A stretch of DNA of 34,210 bases from Coriobacteriia bacterium (GCA_014859265.1 JACUUN010000016.1:1-34210); one strand, 5' to 3'. Numbered from the stretch's first letter, positions 15,982 through 24,611 are shown. Made by a program: numbers and translations. The notes: generated by a model from the sequence alone, not told the origin.

Positions 15982-17322
15982 ATGAATGTTTCGGCGCACA
16001 TATCGCAGAGAGGCGATCAGCCGCACGCAAGCGGCCCGAATGGGCCGCTCCTGCTCGAGCGGATGGTGGAGGCCCGTACGTTCACCCACAGAATCGCTGT
16101 CGTGCTCTGCCTTTTCGTCCTCATCGCATACCTCACCGTCGTGGGATACACCCGCTACCGCGTGTGGGGCCAGCTGGAGGAACAAGCGGCCAGCTACCTC
16201 GACTTCGTGGCCTCGGCACGCGCCTGGAACGCGTTGCATGGCGGGGTGTATGTCTTGAAGGCGCCTGGCGTCGAGAGCAATCCGTTCCTGCGCGACCTGG
16301 GAGTCGAACCCGATATCGTCACGGCAGACGGTCGCGTGCTCACCATGCGCAACCCCTCCATGATGACGCGCGAGGTCGCCGATATCACCCGTGGCGACAA
16401 CGGGGTCACCTTCTTTCTGACGAGTGACCGCTACGTCAATCGGTCCAACGCGCCCGACGACTGGGAGGCTTCGGCTCTCGCTGCGTTCGCGCGCGGGGAG
16501 AGTTCGGTGAGCGGTGTGGAGACGATCGATGGGAGACCGGTCTTCCGCTACATGGAGCCGCTCTACGTCGAGGAGAGCTGTCTCGAATGTCATGCCGCGC
16601 AGGGCTACGAGGCCGGTGATCTCCGCGGCGGCATCAGCGTGGTCATCCCGTACGCGGGCATCCGGAGCGTCATGGTCCGCGACGCGTGGATCCTCGGCGT
16701 GCTCGGCGTGCTGTTGAGCGGTCTGGTCTTCGGTTCGACACGGGGACTCATCCGGCGCTACCAGTCGCGCCTCAATGGGATGAACGCCCATGTCGAACTC
16801 ATGGCCGCCACCGACGCCCTCACCGGGCTCGATAACCGTTGGATGGCGATAGCCCGCCTGTCCGAGGAGATCGCACGCGCGCATCGGAGCGGCGAGCCGC
16901 TTTCCATAGCCCTGCTCGACCTCGACCGGTTCAAGACGATCAACGACACCCACGGCCACGCTGTAGGTGATGACGTCCTGCAGCACGTCGCCGAGAAGAT
17001 GGCTGAGGTGGTGCGCGAGTATGACACCGTCGCTCGGGTGGGAGGGGAGGAGTTCCTCATCATCGCGCCTGGCGTCTGCTTGAATGACGCGGTCGCGTTG
17101 GCAGAGCGGGTGCGCCTGGCCGTGGGCGGCTCACCGGTCGACACATGCGACGAGCCGATCGAGGTCACGGTAAGCGGCGGCGTGACCGAGCTCGGTGACG
17201 AGGAGGACAGGGCGGACATGCTCCTCAAGCGCGCCGACGAGGCTCTCTACCGCGCCAAACGGCTTGGGCGCGACCGCGTCGAACTCGCACCGCGTGGCCC
17301 AACAACGCAGTCGACACGGTGA
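15982..17322 (+). CDS. Membrane diguanylate cyclase with periplasmic haem c sensor domain
   Basis: 446 residues, ATG 15982 behind AAAGGA. Order: cytoplasmic N-terminus, membrane segment 38-55, periplasmic Tll0287-like/DUF3365-type domain (about 60-232) with the haem c attachment motif CLECH (C200-H204), second membrane segment 236-253, then a GGDEF domain (about 272-435). The catalytic loop reads GGEEF (354-358), and the inhibitory I-site RxxD (R345-D348) lies five residues before it, so it should make c-di-GMP with product inhibition. LDLDRFKTINDTHGHAVGDD is the canonical nucleotide/Mg binding stretch. The haem suggests a redox or gas input. It is convergent with the class II aldolase gene (23 bp apart) and divergent from the LOG gene. 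Confidence 0.92.
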   Translation: MNVSAHISQRGDQPHASGPNGPLLLERMVEARTFTHRIAVVLCLFVLIAYLTVVGYTRYRVWGQLEEQAASYLDFVASARAWNALHGGVYVLKAPGVESNPFLRDLGVEPDIVTADGRVLTMRNPSMMTREVADITRGDNGVTFFLTSDRYVNRSNAPDDWEASALAAFARGESSVSGVETIDGRPVFRYMEPLYVEESCLECHAAQGYEAGDLRGGISVVIPYAGIRSVMVRDAWILGVLGVLLSGLVFGSTRGLIRRYQSRLNGMNAHVELMAATDALTGLDNRWMAIARLSEEIARAHRSGEPLSIALLDLDRFKTINDTHGHAVGDDVLQHVAEKMAEVVREYDTVARVGGEEFLIIAPGVCLNDAVALAERVRLAVGGSPVDTCDEPIEVTVSGGVTELGDEEDRADMLLKRADEALYRAKRLGRDRVELAPRGPTTQSTR

Positions 17323-17345
17323 GACATCGGTGTGGCGCATCGAGG

Positions 17346-17927
17346 CTAGCTCCGCGCGCCGTCCCGCAGGTCGAGCAGCTGGCATGACGCCTCCAGCGCG
17401 CTCACGTGGTAGAAGGCTTCTTCGAGGGTCGCACCCCTCGCAAACGGGCCGTGACTCCGCAGGACGGCGACGGGGTGCTCTTTGAGCGCTTCGGCCAGCA
17501 ACTCGCCTGCCTCGGCAGAGGCGATCGTCTCGACCGCCTCCACGACCGGTACGGTACCGAGCACGTAGCGCCCCTCGGAGTCGATGGGCTCTATCGCGTC
17601 TGAAATCATCGAGCGCCACACCGTGTGCACGGTGTGGGCGTGCACGATAGACCGTGCATCCGTGGCCTCGTAGATGGCCCGGTGGACGACGATCTCGCGG
17701 CTGCACTCGTCATCGCGCTCGCACGCGGCAAGTTCCGTCCACACGACGTCGTGCTCGCCGAGGCGCCCGAGCATAGAGCCCCTGCGCGTGATGACGATCC
17801 GGTCGCCGTGGCGTTCGGAGAGGTTGCCGCCATGGCTGGACACCGCGCCGCTCACGAACAGGTCGCGCCCGACCGCAGCGAACCGCTCGATGGTCTCACA
17901 GCCGATAATCGGGTCGAACTCCTTCAC
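17346..17927 (-). CDS. Class II aldolase/adducin family protein (fuculose-phosphate aldolase-like)
   Basis: 193 residues from GTG 17927, chosen because GAGGAGG precedes it; an upstream GTG (17951) lacks a ribosome binding site. Zinc ligands are visible as HAHTVHT (H96, H98) and RSHG (H159), with SSHGGNLSER (31-40) as the phosphate-binding loop and E78 in SREIVVHRAIYE as the likely catalytic acid. These enzymes cleave small sugar phosphates (fuculose-1-P, ribulose-5-P epimerase, methylthioribulose-1-P dehydratase relatives); the substrate is not decided by the sequence. It lies 53 bp downstream of the phosphofructokinase gene on the same strand and probably forms the end of that transcript. 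Confidence 0.85.
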   Translation of the reverse strand: MKEFDPIIGCETIERFAAVGRDLFVSGAVSSHGGNLSERHGDRIVITRRGSMLGRLGEHDVVWTELAACERDDECSREIVVHRAIYEATDARSIVHAHTVHTVWRSMISDAIEPIDSEGRYVLGTVPVVEAVETIASAEAGELLAEALKEHPVAVLRSHGPFARGATLEEAFYHVSALEASCQLLDLRDGARS

Positions 17928-17980
17928 GCCGCCTCCTCTGGCAGCAGCCACGTGTAGGCGGCCGCACGTTCAAGATCCCG

Positions 17981-19219
17981 TCAGCACTCCGGCTCGGGGT
18001 GCACCCTCTTCTGGTACTCGAGCGAGCGTGCGAGCCGGTAGAAGTCACTCTCGCGCTCGATGAGCCGTACCCTCGTCTTGAGCGTTTCCGGATCGATGAG
18101 ATCATCGAAGGGAACGTACTTGAGTTCCAGCTGCTTCTCGACGCTTACCATGTGCCCCGACAGCCGCTCCTCGACGATGGCCCGGTGCGCGCCAACGCCG
18201 AGCTGCGTGCCGAGCAGCACGTCGAACGCACTCGGCTCAGCGCAGCGCGTCTCGTAGCCGATCTGCTTGTGACGGACCTTGACGCCGCGCCCGGTGCGCT
18301 CGACGTAGACGCGCTCCATCTCCTCAGCGAGCGTCTTGCCGACGTGTGCCGCCCCGAGCTGGATGTTGCCGTGCTCGTCTACCGTTTGCGGCCTCTGGTT
18401 GTCGGGCAGCAGGTCAGCCAGGCCCTCGGCCACGCAGATGATGCCATGTCGCCGGCCATCGTGTTCGCGAGCCAACACGAGGTCGACCATCTCCTCGGCG
18501 GTCGCCCTGACGTCGAAATCCGCGTCGAAGTCTTCGACCGAGAGCATGCGCGTGGCCTCTCCCGCGATACCCGAGGCGTACGTAAGCCACCCGGCCTTGC
18601 GCCCCATGATCTCCAGCACGTACCACACCTGCGTCGAGCGGGCGTCGGCGCCGAGGTTGCGAATCTCGGCAGCCGCGAAGTGGGCGGCCGAAAAGAACCC
18701 GAACGTCCAGTCGATGCCGAAGTAGTCGTTGTCGATCGTCTTGGGCAGGTGGACGACGGCCAGACGCCTCACATCGGGGACGGCCTCCTGCATGCGGTAG
18801 AGGTAGTTCGCCGTCTTGAGCGTGTCATCGCCTCCGATGGAGACGAGCGCGTCGATGCCGAGCGAATCGAAAGCGCCGTAGACGGCACGCAGCTTCGCAT
18901 TGCGCTCGGAGTCCCTGAGATCGTCGAGGGCCGTAATCTTCTTGCCGGGGTTCGCGCGCGAGGTGCGCAGGACGATGTTCTTGTGGTTGCGTATATGGGT
19001 GACATCGTTGCGGCGCAGGCACAGGTAGTGCTCGCCGTCGATAAGCGGGCTCTCTGGCGAGTAGCGCTCGAGGTTCTCGTAACCGTCAAGGATCCCATAC
19101 ACTGAAATCCCGGAGTTCAGGAAGTTCAGGGTGGCCGCAGAGATGACGGCGTTCGCCGCCGGAGCGGGACCCCCGGAGAAGAGCATGCCTACCCGCTTGA
19201 TGTCGTGCTTGAACGTCAC
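17981..19219 (-). CDS. pfp: 6-phosphofructokinase, probably pyrophosphate-dependent
   Basis: 412 residues from GTG 19219 with GGGGGTG six bases upstream; a TTG at 19234 would add five residues. The donor-site motif is GGDDT (129-133): Asp in place of the second Gly of ATP enzymes (GGDGS) marks PPi use. PKTIDND (159-165), with the Lys of the PKTID motif, supports the same reading. MGRKAGWLTYASGIAG and GYETRCAEPSAFD are substrate-binding stretches. It phosphorylates fructose 6-phosphate reversibly and so could serve glycolysis and gluconeogenesis. Its place in a cluster with a class I fructose-bisphosphate aldolase fits central carbon flux. It follows accA by 43 bp. Confidence 0.9.
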   Translation of the reverse strand: MTFKHDIKRVGMLFSGGPAPAANAVISAATLNFLNSGISVYGILDGYENLERYSPESPLIDGEHYLCLRRNDVTHIRNHKNIVLRTSRANPGKKITALDDLRDSERNAKLRAVYGAFDSLGIDALVSIGGDDTLKTANYLYRMQEAVPDVRRLAVVHLPKTIDNDYFGIDWTFGFFSAAHFAAAEIRNLGADARSTQVWYVLEIMGRKAGWLTYASGIAGEATRMLSVEDFDADFDVRATAEEMVDLVLAREHDGRRHGIICVAEGLADLLPDNQRPQTVDEHGNIQLGAAHVGKTLAEEMERVYVERTGRGVKVRHKQIGYETRCAEPSAFDVLLGTQLGVGAHRAIVEERLSGHMVSVEKQLELKYVPFDDLIDPETLKTRVRLIERESDFYRLARSLEYQKRVHPEPEC

Positions 19220-19262
19220 GCGCAACACCCCCAAAGTGATGAAGCCGGTCTCGGGTTGGTAC

Positions 19263-20231
19263 TTACCCTGAGCCCTCTTCTATGACGCCGATTGAACGGA
19301 GCCGCTCGTATCGGGAGCGCACAAGCTCGTTCGGATCGGCGCCCGCAAGTGCCGTCAGGGCCGAGGAGACGCGCTCTCTCACGGCACCGAACACCTCCTC
19401 CGGCTGCCGGTGCGCCCCGCCTGACGGCTCGGAGATGATCTCGTCGACGATACCGAGCCCGGCCAGGTCCGCGGCGGTCATGGCGAGACACGTCGCGACC
19501 TCTGAGGCCTTGCCCGCGTCCTTGTGCAGGATCGACGCGCACGCCTCGGGGCTGATAACCGAGTAGTACGCGTTCTCGAGCATGATCAGGCGGTCACCGA
19601 AGCCGATAGCGAGCGCGCCGCCAGAGCCACCCTCCCCGATACCGACCGCGACCACCGGCACCCGAAGCCCGGAGAGCAGTGCAAGCGACTCGGCGATGGC
19701 CCAGGCCTGTCCGCGCTCTTCGGCCTCGATGCCAGGAAAGGCCCCGGGCGTGTCGATGAGGGTAACGAGCGGCAGGCCGAACTTGTTGGCGAGCCGCATG
19801 ATGCGCATGGCCTTCCGGAAGCCCTCCGGGTGCGGCATGCCGAAGTTGCGCGCGATGTTCTCGCGCGTGTTCTTCCCCTTGCGGTGGCCGAGGACCGCCA
19901 CGCGATGCCCGTCGACGGTCGCGAGCGCGGCGACGATGGCCTCATCGTCCCCGTAGGCACGGTCACCGTGCAACTCGACGACGTCGGTAAAGACCGCAGC
20001 CAGGTAGTCCTGCGCCTTCGGGCGGTCGGGATGGCGGCTGATCTGCACCCGGTCCCACGCGGAGAGGTCCGCATAGGTGCTCTCGCGCAGCGCCTCGATC
20101 TCCTCGGCCACTGTAGCGACCTCGGCAACGAGCTCCGGGTTCGCCGTCAGGTCGAGTCGCTGGAGCTCCTCGAGTTTCGCCTCGAGCTCGACAAGCGGGC
20201 GCTCGAACTCCATCACGTAGCGCCGCGTCAT
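19263..20231 (-). CDS. accA: Acetyl-CoA carboxylase carboxyltransferase subunit alpha
   Basis: 322 residues. With AccD it transfers the carboxyl group from carboxybiotin to acetyl-CoA, the first step of fatty acid synthesis. Motifs: MEFERPLVELEAKLEEL at the N-terminus (AccA coiled start), HGDRAYGDDEAIV, GHRKGKNTRENIARNFGMPHPEGFRKAMRI in two blocks, TLIDTPGAFPGIEAEERGQAWAIAESL, and GEGGSGGALAIGFGDR (CoA oxyanion hole). The ATG overlaps the accD stop as ATGA behind GGAGGTGA, so the subunits are made in a coupled way. Length is normal for the family. The biotin carboxylase and carrier genes (accB, accC) are not in the window. Confidence 0.96.
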   Translation of the reverse strand: MTRRYVMEFERPLVELEAKLEELQRLDLTANPELVAEVATVAEEIEALRESTYADLSAWDRVQISRHPDRPKAQDYLAAVFTDVVELHGDRAYGDDEAIVAALATVDGHRVAVLGHRKGKNTRENIARNFGMPHPEGFRKAMRIMRLANKFGLPLVTLIDTPGAFPGIEAEERGQAWAIAESLALLSGLRVPVVAVGIGEGGSGGALAIGFGDRLIMLENAYYSVISPEACASILHKDAGKASEVATCLAMTAADLAGLGIVDEIISEPSGGAHRQPEEVFGAVRERVSSALTALAGADPNELVRSRYERLRSIGVIEEGSG

Positions 20232-21109
20232 GCACGCTCACCTCCCCGGGCAAGATAGTCGAGGAGCGTTGTGACGCGGGCCGTGAGCTGACCGCGCGGC
20301 ACGACCTCATCGACCATGCCGTGCTCGAGCAGGAACTCCGAGGACTGGAAGCCCTTCGGGAGATGCTGCTTGATCGTCTGCTCGATGACGCGCGGGCCGG
20401 CGAAGCCCACGAGCGCGCCGGGCTCGGCAAGCACCACGTCGGCCACCACGGCAAAGGATGCCGTCACCCCGCCCATCGTCGGGTTGGTGAGCACCGAGAT
20501 GTAGGGCAGCCGCGCCTCGGCCAGGCGGCGCACGGTGGCAGACGTCTTCGCCATCTGCATCAGCGAGAGCATGCCCTCCTGCATACGGGCACCGCCGGAA
20601 GCGGTGCAGAGCACGACAGCCCGGCGTTCGTCCAGCGCGAGCTCGAAGGCGCGTGCGATCTTCTCGCCAACCGCAGAGCCCATCGAGGCGCCGATGAAGC
20701 GGAAGTCCATCGCCCCGAGCACGACCGGGTGCCCGCCGACGGTCGCGCGGCCGACGACCACGCCCTCGGTCAGGCCGGACCGCTCCCGGGCCGATTCCAG
20801 GCTCTCGGTGTAGGGCTTGGCCGCCACAAAGCCGAGCGGGTCGGTCGAGCCGACCCCGGCGTCGAACTCGTCGAAGCTCTCGGGATCGGCGAGAAGCCCG
20901 ATCCGCTCGAACGCGTTCAGGTCGAAGTGGTGCCCGCAGTGCGGGCACACCCTCAGGTACTCGACGAGCTGGCCCTCGTAGACGATGCGTTTGCATGCGG
21001 AGCACGTGCTCCACACGCCGTCAGGGACCTCGCTCCCGGCAGCCCGCTCTCCGTTGATGGTCGTGTAGCGCCGCGCTTCACGCGCCTTGAACCAGTCTGA
21101 AATCGACAT
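20228..21109 (-). CDS. accD: Acetyl-CoA carboxylase carboxyltransferase subunit beta
   Basis: 293 residues. The N-terminal zinc ribbon (C36, C39, C55, C58 in CSAC...CPHCGHH) and the crotonase-like domain (GSTDPLGF, GEKIARAFELAL, CTASGGARMQEGMLSLMQMAKT, LTNPTMGGVTASFA, GFAGPRVIEQT) are typical of AccD. Partner of AccA encoded by the overlapping next gene. The ATG has only a weak GGGG before it. It lies 43 bp after the aldolase gene, with a small hairpin in that spacer, so expression may be partly independent of the aldolase. Confidence 0.96.
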   Translation of the reverse strand: MSISDWFKAREARRYTTINGERAAGSEVPDGVWSTCSACKRIVYEGQLVEYLRVCPHCGHHFDLNAFERIGLLADPESFDEFDAGVGSTDPLGFVAAKPYTESLESARERSGLTEGVVVGRATVGGHPVVLGAMDFRFIGASMGSAVGEKIARAFELALDERRAVVLCTASGGARMQEGMLSLMQMAKTSATVRRLAEARLPYISVLTNPTMGGVTASFAVVADVVLAEPGALVGFAGPRVIEQTIKQHLPKGFQSSEFLLEHGMVDEVVPRGQLTARVTTLLDYLARGGERA

Positions 21110-21125
21110 CTATGCCCCGTGGTCG

Positions 21126-21145
21126 GCCGGCTCGGGAGAACCGGC
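21126..21145 (-). other. Hairpin between the aldolase gene and accD
   Basis: GCCGG/CCGGC stem with a 10-nt loop, 8 bp past the aldolase stop, without a U-tract. It may be a weak terminator or processing site. Confidence 0.35.
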
Positions 21146-21152
21146 ATCCTCG

Positions 21153-22109
21153 CTACAGCGAGTACTCCTCTGTGCCCTCGAACACCGCAAGCGCGTCGTC
21201 GGCACTGTAGTCGCTCAGAGTGATGGCGCTGATCGCCTTCGTCAAGCGGATCGCCTCATCGAGCGGGCGCTGGTGGATGTTGCGCCCGGTCGCGTTGCCG
21301 GTCGCACCGCCCACGTGGATCTGTTCCCAGAGCTGCGTGAGGAAGGTCTTCGCATCGACGGTTGAGCCGCCCGCGCACACGAGGCCAGTGCGGCCAGAGG
21401 CGAGCGAGGCTTCCTTGAGGAGCTCGGCCGAGGAGGCGTCCTCGGTGCCCTTGGGCGGATTCACCTTGACGAAGTCGCTGCCGAGCGAGACCGCGACACC
21501 GGCGGCGCCAGCGATGAGGTGGGCGTCTTTCTCGTTGACCACAGCCTTACCGCGCGGGTACATCCAGAGAACGACGATCATGCCGAGCGCGTGCGCGTCT
21601 GCGATGAGCTGACCGGCTTCCATCATCATCTGGGACTCGTACTCCGAACCGATGTAGATGGTGTAGCCGATGCCGACGACGTTGACGCCGTTGTCGCGCA
21701 TGTCGGCGACCGCCTGGATGTCGTAGAGCTGTGGCGAGTACGGGTCGTCCTGGTGCTTAGCGGGGTCCTGGCTCGTCTTCACGAGGTGGGACTTACTGTT
21801 CATCTTCACGAGGTAGTTGATGTTCGGGTAGTCCGCCGCGTACTTGGCGATCAGTCCCCGCTGACCAGCGAGAATGCCGGTGACACCCTGCGAACCGATA
21901 CGGAACAGGTGCTCGGGCTCGGCATCCTCCGACGCGATGCCCTCCCCGTAGAAGTCGTCGTTGAGGTGCTCGATCTTCTGGTCGCAGGCGAAAAGCATAA
22001 GCCTGCCGGTGCCGCGGGTGGCGGCCAGATAGCTTTCGATGTAGAGTTCGCGAGCCTCGGCAGGCACATCGGCTGGCACACGAACCTGATCGCGCGTGAT
22101 GCTGGGCAT
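21153..22109 (-). CDS. Class I fructose-bisphosphate aldolase (DhnA/archaeal type)
   Basis: 318 residues from ATG 22109, behind GGAGGGG; longer readings run into non-conserved sequence. This is a TIM-barrel Schiff-base aldolase of the DhnA/FbaB/LacD group: MLFACDQKIEHLN (start of barrel), the GVTGILAGQRGLI stretch, VVLWMYPRGKAV, and SDFVKVNPPKGT, whose VKV Lys is the expected Schiff-base residue. It should split fructose 1,6-bisphosphate to triose phosphates, following the PPi-type phosphofructokinase encoded downstream. A weak promoter match (TGGCAA-17-TACCCT) lies in the 164-bp spacer after nadE. LsrF-like alternatives are possible but the context favours glycolysis. Confidence 0.88.
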   Translation of the reverse strand: MPSITRDQVRVPADVPAEARELYIESYLAATRGTGRLMLFACDQKIEHLNDDFYGEGIASEDAEPEHLFRIGSQGVTGILAGQRGLIAKYAADYPNINYLVKMNSKSHLVKTSQDPAKHQDDPYSPQLYDIQAVADMRDNGVNVVGIGYTIYIGSEYESQMMMEAGQLIADAHALGMIVVLWMYPRGKAVVNEKDAHLIAGAAGVAVSLGSDFVKVNPPKGTEDASSAELLKEASLASGRTGLVCAGGSTVDAKTFLTQLWEQIHVGGATGNATGRNIHQRPLDEAIRLTKAISAITLSDYSADDALAVFEGTEEYSL

Positions 22110-22273
22110 CTGGGACCCCTCCTCGAGTCTGTGCAGAACGCTGAGCGCAACGCCCTTTCGGGCACCGCCGACACGCCCCGCCCAGGTGCGAGGGTGCTCT
22201 TTACAGGGTAGGCGAACGGGGGCCTGTTTGCCAGGGTCACAAGGCACCCAGCGAGCGCCTCATCCGATGGCTT

Positions 22274-23875
22274 TCAGCCCCGGTACCGGTTCGTCACGGG
22301 CATCCGGCGGTCCTTGCCGAACGCTTTGGGTGTGACGCGGATCCCGAGGGGGCCCTGGCGGCGCTTGTACTCGGAGGCGTCGACCATGCGACACACATGC
22401 TCGACCGTGGACACGTCGTGGCCCTGCTCGACGATCTGCTCGCGCGACAGGTCACCTTCGACGTAGGCAGCGAGTATCGCATCGAGGACGTCATAGGGCG
22501 GCAGCGTGTCCTGATCGGTCTGGTCGGGCCGCAGCTCGGCACTCGGCGGTTTCTCGAGGGTCGAGCGCGGTATGACCTCACCGTTCCTGTTACACCATCG
22601 CGCGAGTTCGCAGACACGGGTCTTGAAGACGTCCTTGAGCGGGGCGAACCCGCCCACCATGTCGCCGTAGAGCGTCGAGTAACCGACCGAGAGTTCGCTC
22701 TTGTTGCCGGTCGCGAGCACGAGCCAACCGAACTTGTTCGAGAGCGCCATCAGCAGCGTCCCGCGTACTCTGGCCTGCAGGTTCTCCTCGGTCACATCGG
22801 TCGTAAGCCCCTCGAAAAGCGGCTCGAGGGTATCGAGCATGGCTGAGAACGGCGGCTCGATGGGGAGTTCAATGAAGTCGATGCCGAGGTTGGACGCGAG
22901 CGCGCGCGAGTCTTCGACGCTTCCCGCCGAGGAGTAGCGCGACGGCATCGTCACCCCGCGAACGCAGTCGGGTCCCAGAGCATCGACCGCCACGGCGGCT
23001 ACGAGAGCCGAGTCGATCCCGCCGGACAGCCCGATGACAACGTCGGAAAAACCGTTCTTGCGCACGTAGTCGCCGAGGCCGAGGCAGAGCGCGCCGTAGA
23101 TCTCTTCCGGACCGCCTGGCATGGCTGCGAGGTGTGGAGCCGGCGCTTCGGCCGCCGGAGGAATGTCCGCCACGACGAGATCCTCGGCAAATGACGCCGC
23201 GCGTGCCACGACCTCTCCTGCGGGTGAGATCACGACCGAGCGGCCGTCGAAGACGAGTTCGTCCTGACCGCCGACGAGGTTGCAGTACGCGAGCCAGACG
23301 CCGTTGTCGGCTGCCCGCGCCCGGAGCATCGCCTCACGATCGGCACCCTTCCCAATGTGGAACGGCGATGCCGAGATGTTGACGACCAGTGCTGCCCCCG
23401 CGCCGGCCGCCTCTGCCGCCACACCGGGCATCCAGATGTCCTCGCAGATGGTCGGCGCTACCGCGAGACCTCCGAGATCCGCCAAGAGTGCTGTCTGTCC
23501 GGGTTCGAAGTACCGCTCCTCGTCGAAGACACCGTAGTTCGGCAGCAGGCGCTTCCGGTAGACGTGGGCGACCTTGCCCTCACGGCAGAAAGCCGCAGCG
23601 TTGTGCAGGACCCCGTCGCTGCGATCGACGAAGCCGACCAGTGCCGCGACAGAGGTGCACGAAGCAGCTACGTGCTCGAGTGCGTCGAGGTTGTCTTCGA
23701 TGAAGTGCGCCTTGGCGAGGAGATCCTCCGGTGGGTATCCGGTCAGCGCGAGCTCCGGCACTACTATCAGGTCGGCCCTGGCCCGCTCGCCCTCGGCAAG
23801 CGCCTCGAGCACGCGGCCGGTATTGCCCGTGATGTCACCGACAACGGTATCGATCTGTGCAAGGGCGATGCGCAT
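22274..23875 (-). CDS. nadE: Glutamine-dependent NAD+ synthetase
   Basis: 533 residues from ATG 23875, preceded by GGAGG at 8 bp; the frame is open further upstream but not family-like. The N-terminal nitrilase-fold glutaminase (1-265) has the catalytic triad E41 (PELALTGYPPEDLL), K108 (VYRKRLLPNYG) and C144 (PTICEDIWMPG). The C-terminal synthetase (about 275-533) has the PP-loop GLSGGIDSALVAAVAVDAL, followed by TGNKSELSVGYSTLYGD. It amidates deamido-NAD+ using ATP and glutamine-derived ammonia, the last step of NAD synthesis. It is the most upstream gene of the minus-strand cluster and is divergent from hsp20; a TATGCT -10-like hexamer (23923-23928) lies about 48 bp before the start. Confidence 0.94.
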   Translation of the reverse strand: MRIALAQIDTVVGDITGNTGRVLEALAEGERARADLIVVPELALTGYPPEDLLAKAHFIEDNLDALEHVAASCTSVAALVGFVDRSDGVLHNAAAFCREGKVAHVYRKRLLPNYGVFDEERYFEPGQTALLADLGGLAVAPTICEDIWMPGVAAEAAGAGAALVVNISASPFHIGKGADREAMLRARAADNGVWLAYCNLVGGQDELVFDGRSVVISPAGEVVARAASFAEDLVVADIPPAAEAPAPHLAAMPGGPEEIYGALCLGLGDYVRKNGFSDVVIGLSGGIDSALVAAVAVDALGPDCVRGVTMPSRYSSAGSVEDSRALASNLGIDFIELPIEPPFSAMLDTLEPLFEGLTTDVTEENLQARVRGTLLMALSNKFGWLVLATGNKSELSVGYSTLYGDMVGGFAPLKDVFKTRVCELARWCNRNGEVIPRSTLEKPPSAELRPDQTDQDTLPPYDVLDAILAAYVEGDLSREQIVEQGHDVSTVEHVCRMVDASEYKRRQGPLGIRVTPKAFGKDRRMPVTNRYRG

Positions 23876-23975
23876 CCGGGCACCCTCCATACCGGCCTGT
23901 ACCGGACCTTCCGGCATCGCACAGCATAGCACCTCGGAGCGCTTACCGGTGGAGCTTGATTCCCAGCTATTGCCA

Positions 23976-24004
23976 CTGTGACCTGCACGTATAGTGGGTA
24001 TATA
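23976..24004 (+). promoter_or_regulatory. Putative hsp20 promoter
   Basis: -35 CTGTGA (23976-23981), 17-bp spacer, -10 TATATA (23999-24004). It gives a start near 24011 and a leader of about 68 nt. No CIRCE or HAIR element was seen. Confidence 0.5.
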
Positions 24005-24024
24005 GAAGTGAGGAAATGTGTTCA

Positions 24025-24051
24025 GGGCCGCAGGGTGGCCCCTTGCGGCCC
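24025..24051 (+). promoter_or_regulatory. Strong hairpin in the hsp20 5' leader
   Basis: GGGCCGCA pairs with TGCGGCCC, extended by GGG/CCC across a single bulged T and closed by a TGGC loop. It lies 13 bp before the GGAGG ribosome binding site and has no U-tract. Possible mRNA stabiliser or temperature-dependent structure; it does not itself cover the binding site. Confidence 0.5.
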
Positions 24052-24078
24052 ACGAGTAGCAGAACGGAGGTGTGACAC

Positions 24079-24561
24079 ATGGCATCCCTTGTCAGATGGG
24101 ACCCGTTCCGCGATCTGATGGACCTCCAGCACGACGTCGGCCGCCTCTTCGGCGACCTCGGCTTCGCGCCTCTGCGTAGAGGCGACGGAGAGAAGCTTCG
24201 CACTATGCCGAGCATCGACGTCTTCTCGCGTGGAGACGACCTGATGATCAAAGCGGAGATGCCGGGCATCTCCCCTGATGACGTGGACATCTCGGTCACC
24301 GACGATGTCTTGACCGTCAGGGCCCAGAGGCGAACCGAGGAGAAGATCGAGGAGGAGGACTACCTCGTCCGCGAAACCTCCTACGGTTCCTTCGAGCGGA
24401 GCCTGCGCCTGCCGACAGGCGTCGACCCGGAGACCATCACGGCGGACTACCGCGACGGCATCCTCGAGGTCCGGGTGCCCGGAGGCGCACCCTGCCACGC
24501 TGAGACCCACAAGATAGAGGTCACGGCGCACACATCGGGCGAGCTTCCCGCGCACCACTAA
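24079..24561 (+). CDS. Hsp20/alpha-crystallin small heat-shock protein
   Basis: 160 residues; ATG 24079 behind GGAGG. The N-terminal WDPFRDLMDLQHDVGRLF is the usual Hsp20 opening; the alpha-crystallin domain covers about 45-140 (PSIDVFSRGDDLMIKAEMPGI, SPDDVDISVTDDVLTVRAQR, LPTGVDPETITADYRDGILEVRVP). The C-terminal tail carries a KIEV segment in place of a full I-x-I motif, followed by a short His-ending tail. It is an ATP-independent holdase that binds unfolding proteins in the cytoplasm as an oligomer. It is monocistronic: own promoter, leader hairpin and a terminator 22 bp after the stop. Confidence 0.95.
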   Translation: MASLVRWDPFRDLMDLQHDVGRLFGDLGFAPLRRGDGEKLRTMPSIDVFSRGDDLMIKAEMPGISPDDVDISVTDDVLTVRAQRRTEEKIEEEDYLVRETSYGSFERSLRLPTGVDPETITADYRDGILEVRVPGGAPCHAETHKIEVTAHTSGELPAHH

Positions 24562-24582
24562 GAGGAACCGGCTGGAACCTCC

Positions 24583-24611
24583 AAGGCCCGGGCCGACACG
24601 GTCCGGGCCTT
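24583..24611 (+). terminator. Terminator after hsp20
   Basis: AAGGCCCGG and CCGGGCCTT form a perfect 9-bp stem with an 11-nt loop, followed by a short weak CGTG rather than a U-tract. Confidence 0.65.

Noticed and set aside
23940-24078. HrcA (CIRCE) or HspR (HAIR) operator at hsp20
   Set aside because: Neither TTAGCACTC-N9-GAGTGCTAA nor CTTGAGT-N7-ACTCAAG is present, even approximately.
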